Source of the DNA: UBA8752 sp965657965
GTDB taxonomy: Bacteria > Bacteroidota > Bacteroidia > Flavobacteriales_D > Sanyastnellaceae
Direction of reading: 5' to 3'
Length of the DNA: 64,000 nt
NCBI GenBank assembly: GCA_965657965.1
Contig: CBFHQM010000007.1
Span: 23,154-87,153, forward strand
Under the pieces are notes generated by a model. That model ran no database searches, had not been told where the DNA came from, and saw only the letters and a program-made list of their open reading frames with translations. The position numbers and the translations under genes were made by a program. This document shows, piece after piece, positions 25,662 through 34,460 of this stretch. The stretch's first letter is position 1, and every line of letters begins with the position of its first letter.

Positions 25662-26945
25662 ATGACGTTCTCGGAGCTCAAGGTAACCCGGCAGTATTTG
25701 GATGCCTTAGATGACATGGGTATTTCCTCCCCCACAGAAATTCAAAGAAAAGCAATTCCGAGAATAAGAGCCGGTCAAGACGTCATCGGCATTGCGCAAA
25801 CGGGAACGGGCAAGACCTTGGCGTTTTTACTTCCTGTGATGGCCATGCTGTCTCACGCCAAGGGGCAAGGCCCGCGTTGCGTGATCTTGACGCCAGCCAA
25901 GGAATTGGCACTGCAAATCGCGGAAGTGGCCAAACGGCTTGCAGCGGGAACGGATCTGCGCATTGAGGTTATTTATGGAGGCGTGGGACACCGGGCCCAA
26001 CAGGAACGACTCGAAGCCGGGTGCGATTTGGTGGTGGCCACCCCCGGCCGATTCATGGAATTGTACATGAGAGAGGCCTTCTCCACGGGCCACATCACGC
26101 ATTTGGTTTTGGACGAAGCGGACAGGATGATGGACTTCGGCTTTATGCCTCAGCTGCGAAAAATGCTGGAGATTCTTCCGCGCAAACGGCAGAATCTTTT
26201 GTTTTCAGCCACTTATCCGCCCAAGACAGAAGAGATGGCGGGCGAGTTTCTTTTGTGGCCCACGCGCGTCGAAGCTTCCCCGGAGAGCACGCCTGTGCAA
26301 ACAGTCGATCAATCGGGCTATCGGGCCGACAACTTCGAGACCAAGTTGAATTTATTGACCGCCCTGCTTCTCGAAGAGGAAATAGAGACACAGGCGCTGC
26401 TCTTTGTTCGAGAAAAGGACCAAGCAGAGCGAATCGGAAAACGGCTTTTCGACGACGTTTCCCGCTCGGTCAGAACGTTGCATGCCAACAAGGGCCAGAA
26501 CAGCCGTATACATGCGATGGAAGCGTTTAAGGCTGGCGAAATCCGATTTTTGGTGGCCACAGATGTGGCGAGCAGGGGAATCGACGTCCCGCAACTGGAT
26601 TTGGTGATCAATGTTACGGTCCCACGAGACCCACATGATTATATCCACCGAATTGGAAGAACAGGCAGGGCCATGAGAGAGGGGCGGGCATTGACGCTGG
26701 TGGACCCCAGCGAAAAGGCAGCCTTAAAGCGCATTGATGCTCTGCTGGGGAAGCCTCTTCCCTTACTCCCACTTCCTGCCGAGGTGAAGACGGAGCCTAC
26801 GCCGCGCTGGGAAGCACAGGCCATGGCGCGGGCCATCGACAGAGAAAAAAGAAAGGCTGACCCCACCTTCAAAGGCGCCTTTCACGAGAAAAAGAGAAAG
26901 CCCTTTGCGCAAGGAAAGAAGAAGTCCAGACGCAAAAGGAGCTAG
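25662..26945 (+). CDS. DEAD-box RNA helicase
   Basis: A 427-residue ATP-dependent RNA helicase. All core motifs are present in order: Q motif (SSPTEIQRKAIP), I (AQTGTGKT), Ia (LTPAKELALQ), Ib (VVATPGR), II (LDEADRMMD), III (FSAT), IV (ALLFVREK), V (TDVASRGIDVP) and VI (HRIGRTGR). A lysine/arginine-rich tail (KRKPFAQGKKKSRRKRS) is typical of RhlE/DeaD-type helicases that act in RNA decay, ribosome assembly and cold adaptation. Its stop codon overlaps that of the convergent zinc-ribbon protein in a CTAG palindrome. Confidence 0.96.
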   Translation: MTFSELKVTRQYLDALDDMGISSPTEIQRKAIPRIRAGQDVIGIAQTGTGKTLAFLLPVMAMLSHAKGQGPRCVILTPAKELALQIAEVAKRLAAGTDLRIEVIYGGVGHRAQQERLEAGCDLVVATPGRFMELYMREAFSTGHITHLVLDEADRMMDFGFMPQLRKMLEILPRKRQNLLFSATYPPKTEEMAGEFLLWPTRVEASPESTPVQTVDQSGYRADNFETKLNLLTALLLEEEIETQALLFVREKDQAERIGKRLFDDVSRSVRTLHANKGQNSRIHAMEAFKAGEIRFLVATDVASRGIDVPQLDLVINVTVPRDPHDYIHRIGRTGRAMREGRALTLVDPSEKAALKRIDALLGKPLPLLPLPAEVKTEPTPRWEAQAMARAIDREKRKADPTFKGAFHEKKRKPFAQGKKKSRRKRS

Positions 26946-27334
26946 CAAAGGGGGGCAATTCTTCCTTGTGCATCGATGCGATAACCTTGATCGTAACACC
27001 AGACCTCAGTTTTTCCGTCGGCATGCGCCACAGTGTGGGTGTGGTAATCGAAATCGTATCCTTGACTTTCGAGCCAGTGCAGGCCCCCTACATCCGAGAA
27101 AACGCGCTGCTGACTTCGGCCGCCAAAAGCCCGGAGGATGTCGTGGTTCTTTTTGAGGATGCGTTGAATTTGCCCTTTGACACCTGAGGGTTTGGACCGT
27201 ACCCAACTCGGTTTGGCATGTGACGCGGAACCTGGCCCCCTGGAAAAACAATATTCAGAACAGAAGTCCCCTGGGTAACTGGCGTCCGCGCGCACAGACA
27301 GCTTCTGTTTACAGCATAGACAGCGTTTGATCAT
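26942..27334 (-). CDS. Conserved hypothetical protein with N-terminal zinc ribbon (130 aa)
   Basis: A 130-residue protein. Cys5, Cys7/8, Cys25 and Cys29 (KRCLCC...DFCSEYC) form a likely treble-clef/zinc-ribbon. The C-terminal ~70 residues (IQRILKKNHDILRAFGG, LESQGYDFDYHTHTVAHADG, WCYDQGYRI) match a short uncharacterised domain often found alone in Bacteroidetes. No enzymatic motif recognised. It overlaps the helicase end by 4 nt, tail to tail. Confidence 0.75.
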   Translation of the reverse strand: MIKRCLCCKQKLSVRADASYPGDFCSEYCFSRGPGSASHAKPSWVRSKPSGVKGQIQRILKKNHDILRAFGGRSQQRVFSDVGGLHWLESQGYDFDYHTHTVAHADGKTEVWCYDQGYRIDAQGRIAPLC

Positions 27335-27434
27335 GGGCGAATTGTTGTGGTCCTGTCAATGAACAACCCAAACCGTTCAATTCTTCGTTGAACAAATGCA
27401 GGGTTCGTCGCCGTCCTGCTTTCCTTTGTTGTCG

Positions 27435-28604
27435 ATGGAGACCAATACAATCGTTGGCGTCGTTGGCGCAGGAACAATGGGCCGCGGCATTGCGCAAATT
27501 GCCGCTACTGCGGGCCACACCGTCTTGCTTGTTGACCAGAATGGTGACGCTCTGGTTCAGGCCAAGGAAAGCCTGGATCGAATTTTCGCGCGCTTGATTG
27601 AGAAAGGGCGAATCGATGCGAGTGGCGCCCGGGCCATTCTGACACGAATTCAAACGTCTAACCAACTCGCAGACTTGGGCTCAGCAGGACTCGTTATCGA
27701 GGCCATTGTGGAGAATGCCGAGGTCAAGTCCAGTCTGTTTACATCCCTCGAAGACATTGTGGCGCCAAACGCGATTTTGGCCACCAACACGTCTTCTTTG
27801 TCGGTCACGGGTCTGGCTGCGGCGCTGCGTCATCCTGAACGGTTCATTGGATTGCACTTTTTTAATCCGGCCCCGCTCCTCCCCTTGGTTGAGGTGGTTC
27901 CTGCATTGCAATCTCGAGAGTCGTTGGCGGAAGAAATGATGGCCGCCATGCGTCAGTGGGGAAAACAACCTGCGCAGGCCAAAGACACTCCGGGATTCAT
28001 TGTGAACCGAGTTGCACGCCCTTTTTACGGAGAGGCCATTCGCATCCTTGAGGAGGGCGTGGCCGATGTGGCCACCATAGATTGGGCCATGAAGGACTTG
28101 GGCGGTTTCCGAATGGGCCCCTTTGCCCTCATGGACTTGATTGGAAACGACATCAATTATGCGGTCACCGAAACGGTGTGGACTGCCTTTCATTACGACC
28201 CTCGATACAAGCCTTCTTTCGCGCAAAAGAGAAATGTAGAGGCGGGTTGGTTTGGTCGGAAATCTGGCCGGGGTTGGTATGACCATGCGGAGGGCGCGGA
28301 TGGCCCCAAACCGGTTCAAGACAAAGAATTGGGCCAGGCCATTTTGTGGCGAATTCTGGTCATGTTGGTCAATGAAGCGGCAGATGCGGTGTTTTGGGGC
28401 GTGGCCAGTGCCAAAGATGTCGACGCAGCCATGAAGGGCGGTGTCAACTACCCCAAGGGATTGCTTTTGTGGGCAGAAGAGATGGGGCTGGATCGATGCG
28501 TGGCCAAGTTGGATGCGTTGCACCAACATTACGGAGAGCCACGATACCGGTGCAGTCCTCTGTTGCGTCAATTGGCCCAACAGCAAAGGGGCTTTTTTGG
28601 TTGA
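27435..28604 (+). CDS. 3-hydroxyacyl-CoA dehydrogenase (3-hydroxybutyryl-CoA type)
   Basis: A 389-residue NAD-dependent dehydrogenase oxidising L-3-hydroxyacyl-CoA in beta-oxidation, butanoate or phenylacetate metabolism. The N-terminal Rossmann domain begins at the start codon (TIVGVVGAGTMGRGIAQIAA). Catalytic-region motifs follow: NTSSLSVTGLA, the signature HPERFIGLHFFNPAPLLPLVEV with its catalytic His, and DTPGFIVNRVARPFYGEA. A first 3HCDH C-terminal domain (DLGGFRMGPFALMDLIGNDI) is followed by a second copy (ILVMLVNEAADAVFWGVAS), as in PaaH-type proteins. ATG 27435 places the Rossmann strand 5 residues in. Adjacent, tail to tail, with the dockerin-like protein. Confidence 0.93.
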   Translation: METNTIVGVVGAGTMGRGIAQIAATAGHTVLLVDQNGDALVQAKESLDRIFARLIEKGRIDASGARAILTRIQTSNQLADLGSAGLVIEAIVENAEVKSSLFTSLEDIVAPNAILATNTSSLSVTGLAAALRHPERFIGLHFFNPAPLLPLVEVVPALQSRESLAEEMMAAMRQWGKQPAQAKDTPGFIVNRVARPFYGEAIRILEEGVADVATIDWAMKDLGGFRMGPFALMDLIGNDINYAVTETVWTAFHYDPRYKPSFAQKRNVEAGWFGRKSGRGWYDHAEGADGPKPVQDKELGQAILWRILVMLVNEAADAVFWGVASAKDVDAAMKGGVNYPKGLLLWAEEMGLDRCVAKLDALHQHYGEPRYRCSPLLRQLAQQQRGFFG

Positions 28605-29282
28605 TCAACAGGGGTCTCCAAATCCGCTGAGTAGAGAAAGGACATCGGTGACCGTCACAAGGCCATCCCCTGTAATGTCCGCTTCGCAATCGGTGGTGCA
28701 ACCAAATTCGGCCAGCACAATCAAGACGTCCGAAACGGTAACGAAAGCATCACCTGTGAGGTCGAGTAAGCAACCCAGTTCGGCGCCCAGCACACTGCCG
28801 TCGCAGTTGTTGTCAAGGTTAAAGCCTGTTCCGGGTGCGCCGGGGTAAACGCTAGGGTCACTGTCGTCGCAATCGCATACGGAGTCCTCGCCATCTTGGT
28901 CTAGATCTACAATTCCTGCGCACAGGGTGAAGTCTTCTTGGCAGTTGGCGGCAACACAAGCTTCGCACTCGGCTTCACTGCCGAAGGCGCATGTTAGAAA
29001 ACAGTTGTTGGAGACGCAGGTGCTCTGGTCGGCAAAGCAGCCCACACAGCCCGCGCTCATCTCGGGTATGGCATCGGCGATGCAGGAGGAAAAACAACTG
29101 GTCAAATCCCCTGCAAACGCACAACTAAATCCGCAAGAAAACACGGCGTCATTGACCGCGACGCCTTCGTTGCAAAGGAGCTCGAAATCGGCGGCATCAC
29201 ACTGCGCTCGGGCATCCGGGGTGTGGAAGGCGATAAAGGCAAAAAGAAAGGCGACTGGAAGCAGATTAGAACGAATGGGCAT
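28605..29282 (-). CDS. Secreted cysteine-rich protein ending in a dockerin-like double repeat
   Basis: A 225-residue secreted protein: signal peptide (LLPVAFLFAFIAFHTPDARA), then a ~100-residue region with about 17 cysteines (CGFSC, CFSSC, CVGC, CEAC), probably disulphide-bonded, then an acidic MopE-like Ca-binding stretch (DLDQDGEDSVCDCDDSDPSVYPGAPG, shown here only in part by its Asp spacing). The C-terminal ~50 residues carry two dockerin-type EF-hand-like loops, DLTGDAFVTVSD and DITGDGLVTVTD, each followed by a short helix ending in FG, with Cys residues framing them. Three other proteins in the window end the same way. No T9SS domain follows. Function unknown; probably exported and surface-attached. 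Confidence 0.8.
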   Translation of the reverse strand: MPIRSNLLPVAFLFAFIAFHTPDARAQCDAADFELLCNEGVAVNDAVFSCGFSCAFAGDLTSCFSSCIADAIPEMSAGCVGCFADQSTCVSNNCFLTCAFGSEAECEACVAANCQEDFTLCAGIVDLDQDGEDSVCDCDDSDPSVYPGAPGTGFNLDNNCDGSVLGAELGCLLDLTGDAFVTVSDVLIVLAEFGCTTDCEADITGDGLVTVTDVLSLLSGFGDPC

Positions 29283-29313
29283 GACATTGTGACAAACACG
29301 GCCCGTTTCTGGT

Positions 29314-30162
29314 TCAATTTTTAAGGCGATGCCCCCCGTTTTGAAGAGATTGACTGGCGATGTGAATGTCGCTTGGGTGGGTCAAGTCAAGGAAGGCGCC
29401 CGCCATAGGGATGGCCTGAAGCAACCCGGTCTTTTTGGCCCACAGTGCCACTGCGGTAGGCAGTTCTTTTTCCTTCCTTTCGGGGTGTTCTGGAACGTGG
29501 GTAACCGAGTCCAGCAGGTCCTCGTAGGGCAGTCGGAAGGTGTTCATGCTCACCCGGATGGTGCCATCGGGCCAACGGTTATCCTCCACGGTTTGAGCCG
29601 AGGGCTTTTCGATGATGTCCGTGGGGTTCTGATGCTCATCCACGGCAATGACGGCAAACGCCTCGACTCGCTTGGCAGGCAGGCCAAGGTGGTCTCGGTC
29701 CATGGCAGGCAGGGCTGCGGGGAACTGGAAGAGCTGGGAAAACAAGCCTTTTGGCGGCAAGTTGTCTCCGTTGGCAACGGTCACTGACTCCCCTTCCCAT
29801 TGCGGATGCGCTTCTAGACCAAGCTGGACAGCGTGGGCCGTGCCGAGTGGCTTGTCTCTGCCCTCGGGAATCGGTTGACGCACAAATGACAATTGCAGGT
29901 GGGCCACGGGATGGTCACGAAAGTGTTGGGGAGTGATTTCGTCTGTGGCTGAGATCACAACGCAAGCGCAGCGGCTTCCCTCTTGGACCAACCGGTTTAA
30001 CAGCACCTCCAACAAGGGCGTCTGTTCGGGGCCAATGCGAATCATGGCCTTGGGCCGAGAACCGGCCTCTTGCAAGGCAGCTGGGTCATCTGAGGTTTGG
30101 GCTTTCATGCGGCTGCCTTTGCCAGCCGCCATGATGATGGTGGGGTGAGTGGGCTTCAACAT
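29314..30162 (-). CDS. Sugar-1-phosphate nucleotidyltransferase-like protein
   Basis: A 282-residue NTP_transferase-fold protein. The nucleotide-binding signature IIMAAGKGSRMK lies at residues 8-19, a substrate Lys is in GSRPKAMIRIG, GTAHAVQLG binds the base, and VANGDNLPPKGLF holds the metal-binding Asp. It resembles GlmU/RmlA-type pyrophosphorylases (sugar-1-P + NTP to NDP-sugar + PPi), though the specificity loop is unfamiliar. The start (30162) overlaps the stop of the GHMP kinase by 7 nt, so it is the third gene of a coupled symporter-kinase-nucleotidyltransferase cassette. It would activate the sugar phosphate made by the kinase. Confidence 0.8.
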   Translation of the reverse strand: MLKPTHPTIIMAAGKGSRMKAQTSDDPAALQEAGSRPKAMIRIGPEQTPLLEVLLNRLVQEGSRCACVVISATDEITPQHFRDHPVAHLQLSFVRQPIPEGRDKPLGTAHAVQLGLEAHPQWEGESVTVANGDNLPPKGLFSQLFQFPAALPAMDRDHLGLPAKRVEAFAVIAVDEHQNPTDIIEKPSAQTVEDNRWPDGTIRVSMNTFRLPYEDLLDSVTHVPEHPERKEKELPTAVALWAKKTGLLQAIPMAGAFLDLTHPSDIHIASQSLQNGGHRLKN

Positions 30163-31160
30163 ACCCCTCGATCCATTTTGACGACCCATGCCGCCTTGGC
30201 TCCGGCCTGCGTCATGGCAGCGGTTACGCGTTTCGCCGCATCCTCTGGACACAGGACAAAGGCGCACCCACCTCCACCTGAGCCGTTGATTTTCCCGCCC
30301 CACGCACCAGTTGCCAATGCGGCATCCAAGATGGATTCAATCCGGGGCGTGCTGAGTGCCAGCACATCTCGCAAGACGGCATGGTGTTCTGAAAGGGCCG
30401 CTCCCATGGCCGCTCCACTCACTTCGGAGGTTTTCATGCGTGACGCCCAATTTGACTCTAGATCACGGTTGATTCGGGTCCCTTCGATGAGCGCTTGGTC
30501 TGTGGGATTGAATCCTTCGGGGTGGTCGAGATGGGCCATGAGGGGGATTCTGGCGTCACGACAACGTTGGAGGTGTCCTTGCGTGTTTTTAGGCTGTCCA
30601 GAATCGGCCAATACAAAGACGCCTTGAGGGGGTTGAAGCAGCACGGGATCTCCAATGCCAAAACGGTGCAGTCCACCATGGGCACAGGCGAATTGATCCA
30701 TGTCTCCCCCGGCTCCATTGAACCTCAGCACCTCGTAATCATGACAACGCTTCACCACGTCATTCACGTCAAAGTGGCCATAAAGAATGCGCAGCCATCC
30801 GGCAATCCATGCCGTAAGCAATGCGGTGGAAGAGCTGCAGCCCGCGCGAATGGGGATGTCGCTTTTGATGGACACATCCCAACCCCGTTGGGGGCCGAAA
30901 TCGCCCTCGGAAATCAGCGCGACGAGGGCCATGCCCATGGGCAGTGTAGTGTCGATGGCGGCCTCTGGAGCCAAATTGAACTGCGCCATCCGGCCAAGTG
31001 CGACGCTGTCCACGTTCACGATTTGATCCGCCCGAGGGGAAAACGTAAGGGTGCACCGGCGGTTAATGGCCATGGCGATCACGGGCAGTCCCAAGTAATC
31101 TTGGTGTTCGCCAAACAGGCAAAGTCGGCCTGGTGCAGAAGAAGCAAAGGCTGCGGTCAT
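30156..31160 (-). CDS. GHMP-family sugar kinase (galactokinase-like)
   Basis: A 334-residue GHMP kinase. Motif 1 is SSAPGRLCLFGEHQDYLG at residues 7-24, close to the galactokinase signature GR.NLIGEH.DY. Motif 2 (ATP loop) is AGCSSSTALLTAWIAG, and the motif 3-like segment near the C-terminus is KINGSGGGGCAFVL. The catalytic Asp is probably in GGDMDQFACAHGG. It would phosphorylate a monosaccharide at C-1 (galactose, fucose, arabinose, glucuronate or a heptose are possible). ATG 31160 overlaps the symporter stop (ATGA). It is much shorter than bifunctional fucokinases and lacks their N-terminal domain. Confidence 0.85.
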   Translation of the reverse strand: MTAAFASSAPGRLCLFGEHQDYLGLPVIAMAINRRCTLTFSPRADQIVNVDSVALGRMAQFNLAPEAAIDTTLPMGMALVALISEGDFGPQRGWDVSIKSDIPIRAGCSSSTALLTAWIAGWLRILYGHFDVNDVVKRCHDYEVLRFNGAGGDMDQFACAHGGLHRFGIGDPVLLQPPQGVFVLADSGQPKNTQGHLQRCRDARIPLMAHLDHPEGFNPTDQALIEGTRINRDLESNWASRMKTSEVSGAAMGAALSEHHAVLRDVLALSTPRIESILDAALATGAWGGKINGSGGGGCAFVLCPEDAAKRVTAAMTQAGAKAAWVVKMDRGVC

Positions 31161-32935
31161 GCTTGGCGTTGCAATCGAAGAATGGCCCAAACGGCCAAGG
31201 TGCTCAGGACGATCATGGCAACCGCGGTCGTGTTTTGGGCAAACAAGCCAGCGCCAACTCCAAGCAGCGCACCATAGACCGCTACGCACCCTAGAAAAGC
31301 TTGGAGCAGGGCGCGTGGGACATTCCATGCAGATGCACCTCGGTCTGTGCTTTGGGGAAACCGGCGCCATCCGGGCCCTCCGGGTTGGACCTTGTCGACG
31401 AAAGCTTGAAGAACGTCCCGGGATTCAGGCGGCAAGAGGAAGGCAGCCAGGACCCAACCTGCCGTGGTAAGCAAGCTGCCTGCCACAAGCTTGACCCAAG
31501 GGGCCAATGCAGGCACCAGGGAAATGGGCTCGGCGGCAAGGGCGTCATGCACCCAAGTGAAATACACCGCCACTGCCAAGGACACTGCCATGGCCACAAT
31601 TTCTGTGCTGGCCGAGATGCGCCACCAAAACCACCGGAGAATGAAGAGCCCCCCTGTTCCGGCTCCCAGGAGAAGCAACAGGTTAAACGCTTGGGATGCC
31701 GAGGTGAGGGTCAAGCTCAACATGGCACCTGCGAGCAGGGAGAGCAAACTCGCCCATCGCCCTGCGGCCACCTTTTGAGACTCTGAGGCATTTGGCCGAA
31801 TGAAGCGCGCCCACCCATCGTGCACGAGATAGCTCGCGCCCAAGTTCACCTGTGTGCTCATGGTAGAGATGAAAGCCGCAAGCAAGGATGCAGCGACCCA
31901 TCCGAGGAGCCCGGCAGGCAGTAAGCTGAGCATGGCGGGATAGGCCACATCATGGCCCACTTTGTCTGCCGCCAGCTGCGGGAAGGCTGTAGCGATGGCG
32001 TCGAGGTCTGGAAAGACGATCAACGAGGCCAAGGCCACCAGAATCCATGGCCAAGGCCGCAACGCGTAGTGTGCCGCGTTAAAGAGCAATGTGGCGCCCA
32101 CGGCGTCGTCCTCGCTGCGGGCGCTGAACATGCGCTGTGCGATGTATCCGCCTCCTCCGGGTTCTGCTCCCGGGTAATAGCTGGCCCACCACTGAACTGC
32201 CAAGGGAACAAGCATGACCGGCACCCAAACCTCGGGCTTTCCAAAATCGGGCCACACCGATAGTTTTCCAATCACATTGGGGTGGGTCATGAGGCCCTGA
32301 ATCCCGCCTACTTCTGGCAACCCAAGCACATATACACTGGCTGCGACAGCGCCGCCCATGGCCAAGAAGAACTGAAACAAGTCGGTCCACAATATGGCGC
32401 GAAGGCCACCATAGACACTAAAAAGCAACGTCACCGAGCACGTGACAAGCAAGGTCATCCAACCGGGCCATCCGAGCAGTATGCTGCCGAGCTTAATGGC
32501 CGCTAGACTGACTGTGGCCATGACCAGCACATTGAAGACCAAGCCCAAGTAAACGGCTCGGAACCCGCGCAAGAAAGCCCCGGCTTTGCCACCATACCTC
32601 AGCTCGTAAAAGGCGATATCGGTGAGGACGCCCGAGCGGCGCCAAAGTCGCGCATACACAAAGACGGTGAGCATGCCAGTGAGCAAAAAGGCCCACCAAG
32701 CCCAGTTGCCTGACACGCCTTGTTGCCTGACCAAGTCGGTTACGAGATTCGGAGTGTCTGCGCTAAAAGTGGTGGCCACCATGGAGGTACCCAAGAGCCA
32801 CCAGGGCATGTTTCGGCCGCCGAGAAAGAAGTCATCTGCACTGTTGTTGCCCTTGCGGCCCGCAGCAAGGCCGATGAGAAGAATGGTCAACAACACCCCG
32901 CCAATGACGAGGAAGTCCAACATAGCCAATTGCAT
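31157..32935 (-). CDS. Sodium:solute symporter (SSS family, sugar-type)
   Basis: A 592-residue inner-membrane Na+-coupled transporter with about 13-14 transmembrane segments. SSS features are the N-terminal DFLVIGGVLLTILLIGL, DDFFLGGRNMPWWLLGTSMVATTFSADTP, and the TM8-9 segment AALLAAFISTMSTQVNLGASYLVHD, corresponding to the Na2-site 'SS..D....N..A' region. The C-terminal extension has extra helices. Together with the coupled downstream sugar kinase and nucleotidyltransferase it suggests uptake of a monosaccharide. ATG 32935 is chosen; a TACATTGG box lies 5 nt before it. ATG 32923 is a possible alternative. Confidence 0.9.
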   Translation of the reverse strand: MQLAMLDFLVIGGVLLTILLIGLAAGRKGNNSADDFFLGGRNMPWWLLGTSMVATTFSADTPNLVTDLVRQQGVSGNWAWWAFLLTGMLTVFVYARLWRRSGVLTDIAFYELRYGGKAGAFLRGFRAVYLGLVFNVLVMATVSLAAIKLGSILLGWPGWMTLLVTCSVTLLFSVYGGLRAILWTDLFQFFLAMGGAVAASVYVLGLPEVGGIQGLMTHPNVIGKLSVWPDFGKPEVWVPVMLVPLAVQWWASYYPGAEPGGGGYIAQRMFSARSEDDAVGATLLFNAAHYALRPWPWILVALASLIVFPDLDAIATAFPQLAADKVGHDVAYPAMLSLLPAGLLGWVAASLLAAFISTMSTQVNLGASYLVHDGWARFIRPNASESQKVAAGRWASLLSLLAGAMLSLTLTSASQAFNLLLLLGAGTGGLFILRWFWWRISASTEIVAMAVSLAVAVYFTWVHDALAAEPISLVPALAPWVKLVAGSLLTTAGWVLAAFLLPPESRDVLQAFVDKVQPGGPGWRRFPQSTDRGASAWNVPRALLQAFLGCVAVYGALLGVGAGLFAQNTTAVAMIVLSTLAVWAILRLQRQA

Positions 32936-32940
32936 GGTGC

Positions 32941-32948
32941 CCAATGTA
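32941..32948 (-). promoter_or_regulatory. -7-like box 5 nt before symporter start
   Basis: The minus strand reads TACATTGG-GCACC-ATG, one mismatch to TAnnTTTG. It is the mirror partner of the box serving the divergent cytochrome/monooxygenase gene 50 nt away. Confidence 0.35.
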
Positions 32949-32997
32949 GCACGCGGAAGAGGCTTCACGGGGTTAAACAACAATTGATCCCCAACGT

Positions 32998-33005
32998 TAT
33001 CTTGG
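32998..33005 (+). promoter_or_regulatory. -7-like box 3 nt before cytochrome/monooxygenase start
   Basis: TATCTTGG-TGC-ATG, one mismatch to TAnnTTTG, immediately before ATG 33009. No Shine-Dalgarno-like sequence is present. Confidence 0.4.
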
Positions 33006-33008
33006 TGC

Positions 33009-34460
33009 ATGTGTCGATGGTTCCTCCTTCTCTTGTTCTGGACATTGGGTTCTGGTGATGCGCAGGCGCAGGATGTGTCTTTTCATTCAGATGTGGCCCC
33101 CATTGTCTACAATCACTGCACTTCTTGTCATCGCCCTGGCGAGATCGGCCCCATGCCCTTCACCACGTATTCTGAAGTGGCGGCTTATGGCGAATTCATT
33201 GAGTATGTGACCTCGATTGGGTACATGCCGCCTTGGTCACCCGATGCCGATTATTCGCATTTTGTGGGGGAGAATGTTTTGAGCGAGGCCGAATTGCAAA
33301 CCTTGAGCGCCTGGGTCTCGGCAGGCAAGCCGGAAGGAAACCCAAACGAAAACCCGGGGTTGCCGGATTTCCCGAGTGGGAGCCAAATTGGTGAGCCCGA
33401 TCAAGTGTTGAGCATGCCAGAGGCGTACGCTCACAGTGGAGACATGACCGAGCAGTATCAGGTTTTCGTTCTGCCTACTGATTGGGATGGCGCCACCTCC
33501 ATTCGCGCCCTTGAGGTACAGCCCGGCAACCACAATGTGGCCCACCATGCCATTTTGGGGCTGGACATTTCGGGCACGGCAGCGCAATTGGACGCCGCCG
33601 ACCCCGCACTGGGTTACGAGAGTTTTGGCGGTTTCGGATTCAGTGCGGAAAGTTCCTTCTTTGGAGCTTGGGTGCCGGGGGCACTTCCCGTGAACTACCC
33701 GCCGGGCATTGGCCGGGTGATTCCTGAAGGGGCCGATGTACTGCTGCAAATGCACTATGGCCCTTCAGCCGTTCCGGAGTCTGACCTCACCGAGATCAAC
33801 GTTTTCCTGTCCGACGCCCCCATAGAAAGGGAAGTTTTTACCGCCATTATGGGGCCACAGCATTTGGACGCTCCCTTTGTGCTTCCTCCTAACCAAGTAT
33901 CGTCCTTCCACGGCACCATGCCTGTGACCGCGGACGTGAGCTTATTGAACATCGCTCCACACTGCCACCTCATTGGCACTTCGTGGTTGGTTTATGCCAC
34001 TTCTCCCAACAATCAAGACACGATTCCGTTGATTTCCATTCCCGCTTGGGACTTCAATTGGCAGGGGTATTTCACCTTCCCCAACATGACCAAAATCCCC
34101 CAAGGATACACCTTGCACGGCGAAGCGACTTACGACAACACAGCCGGCAATCCTTTCAACCCAAACGTTCCTCCGCAATGGGTTTACTTCGGGGAAGAGA
34201 CGGCCGATGAAATGTTCTTTGTCTTCATTGACCTCGTGTTGTACGAGGAGGGGGATGAGGAAATTGCATTGGGCCCTGACGAGGTGTTTTGTCCCGCTGA
34301 TTTCAATGACGACAACATCGTCGGAGTGGCAGACGCCCTCATTCTGCTTGGAGATTTTGGTTGCGTCTCTCTGTGCTCAGCCGACCTTGATGACGACCAG
34401 GCGGTCACCGTGGCCGATGTGCTGCTCTTACTTGGCCTTTATGGCTCCAACTGCGACTGA
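33009..34460 (+). CDS. Cytochrome c-copper type II monooxygenase fusion with dockerin-like C-terminus
   Basis: A 483-residue secreted redox protein. A signal peptide (FLLLLFWTLGSGDAQAQ) is followed by a haem-c site (CTSCH near residue 37, with HRPGEIGPMPFTTYSEV). A PHM/DBH-like copper domain follows with ligands in the family order: NVAHHAIL (His-His), LLQMHYGP (His), APHCHLIG (His-x-His) and TADEMFFVF (Met). The last ~55 residues are a dockerin-like double repeat (DFNDDNIVGVAD, DLDDDQAVTVAD) with framing Cys. It probably hydroxylates or cleaves an organic substrate using haem-delivered electrons; substrate unknown. It overlaps the redoxin gene by one base and has a tandem paralogue downstream that carries a T9SS domain instead. 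Confidence 0.85.
   Translation: MCRWFLLLLFWTLGSGDAQAQDVSFHSDVAPIVYNHCTSCHRPGEIGPMPFTTYSEVAAYGEFIEYVTSIGYMPPWSPDADYSHFVGENVLSEAELQTLSAWVSAGKPEGNPNENPGLPDFPSGSQIGEPDQVLSMPEAYAHSGDMTEQYQVFVLPTDWDGATSIRALEVQPGNHNVAHHAILGLDISGTAAQLDAADPALGYESFGGFGFSAESSFFGAWVPGALPVNYPPGIGRVIPEGADVLLQMHYGPSAVPESDLTEINVFLSDAPIEREVFTAIMGPQHLDAPFVLPPNQVSSFHGTMPVTADVSLLNIAPHCHLIGTSWLVYATSPNNQDTIPLISIPAWDFNWQGYFTFPNMTKIPQGYTLHGEATYDNTAGNPFNPNVPPQWVYFGEETADEMFFVFIDLVLYEEGDEEIALGPDEVFCPADFNDDNIVGVADALILLGDFGCVSLCSADLDDDQAVTVADVLLLLGLYGSNCD

Noticed and set aside
27681..28586. 301-codon minus-strand ORF opposite the 3-hydroxyacyl-CoA dehydrogenase
   Set aside because: Shadow of a gene with complete family motifs; the translation is rich in scattered Arg/His/Cys and matches nothing.
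30495..31277. 260-codon plus-strand ORF over the GHMP kinase
   Set aside because: Antisense to a kinase with all three GHMP motifs.
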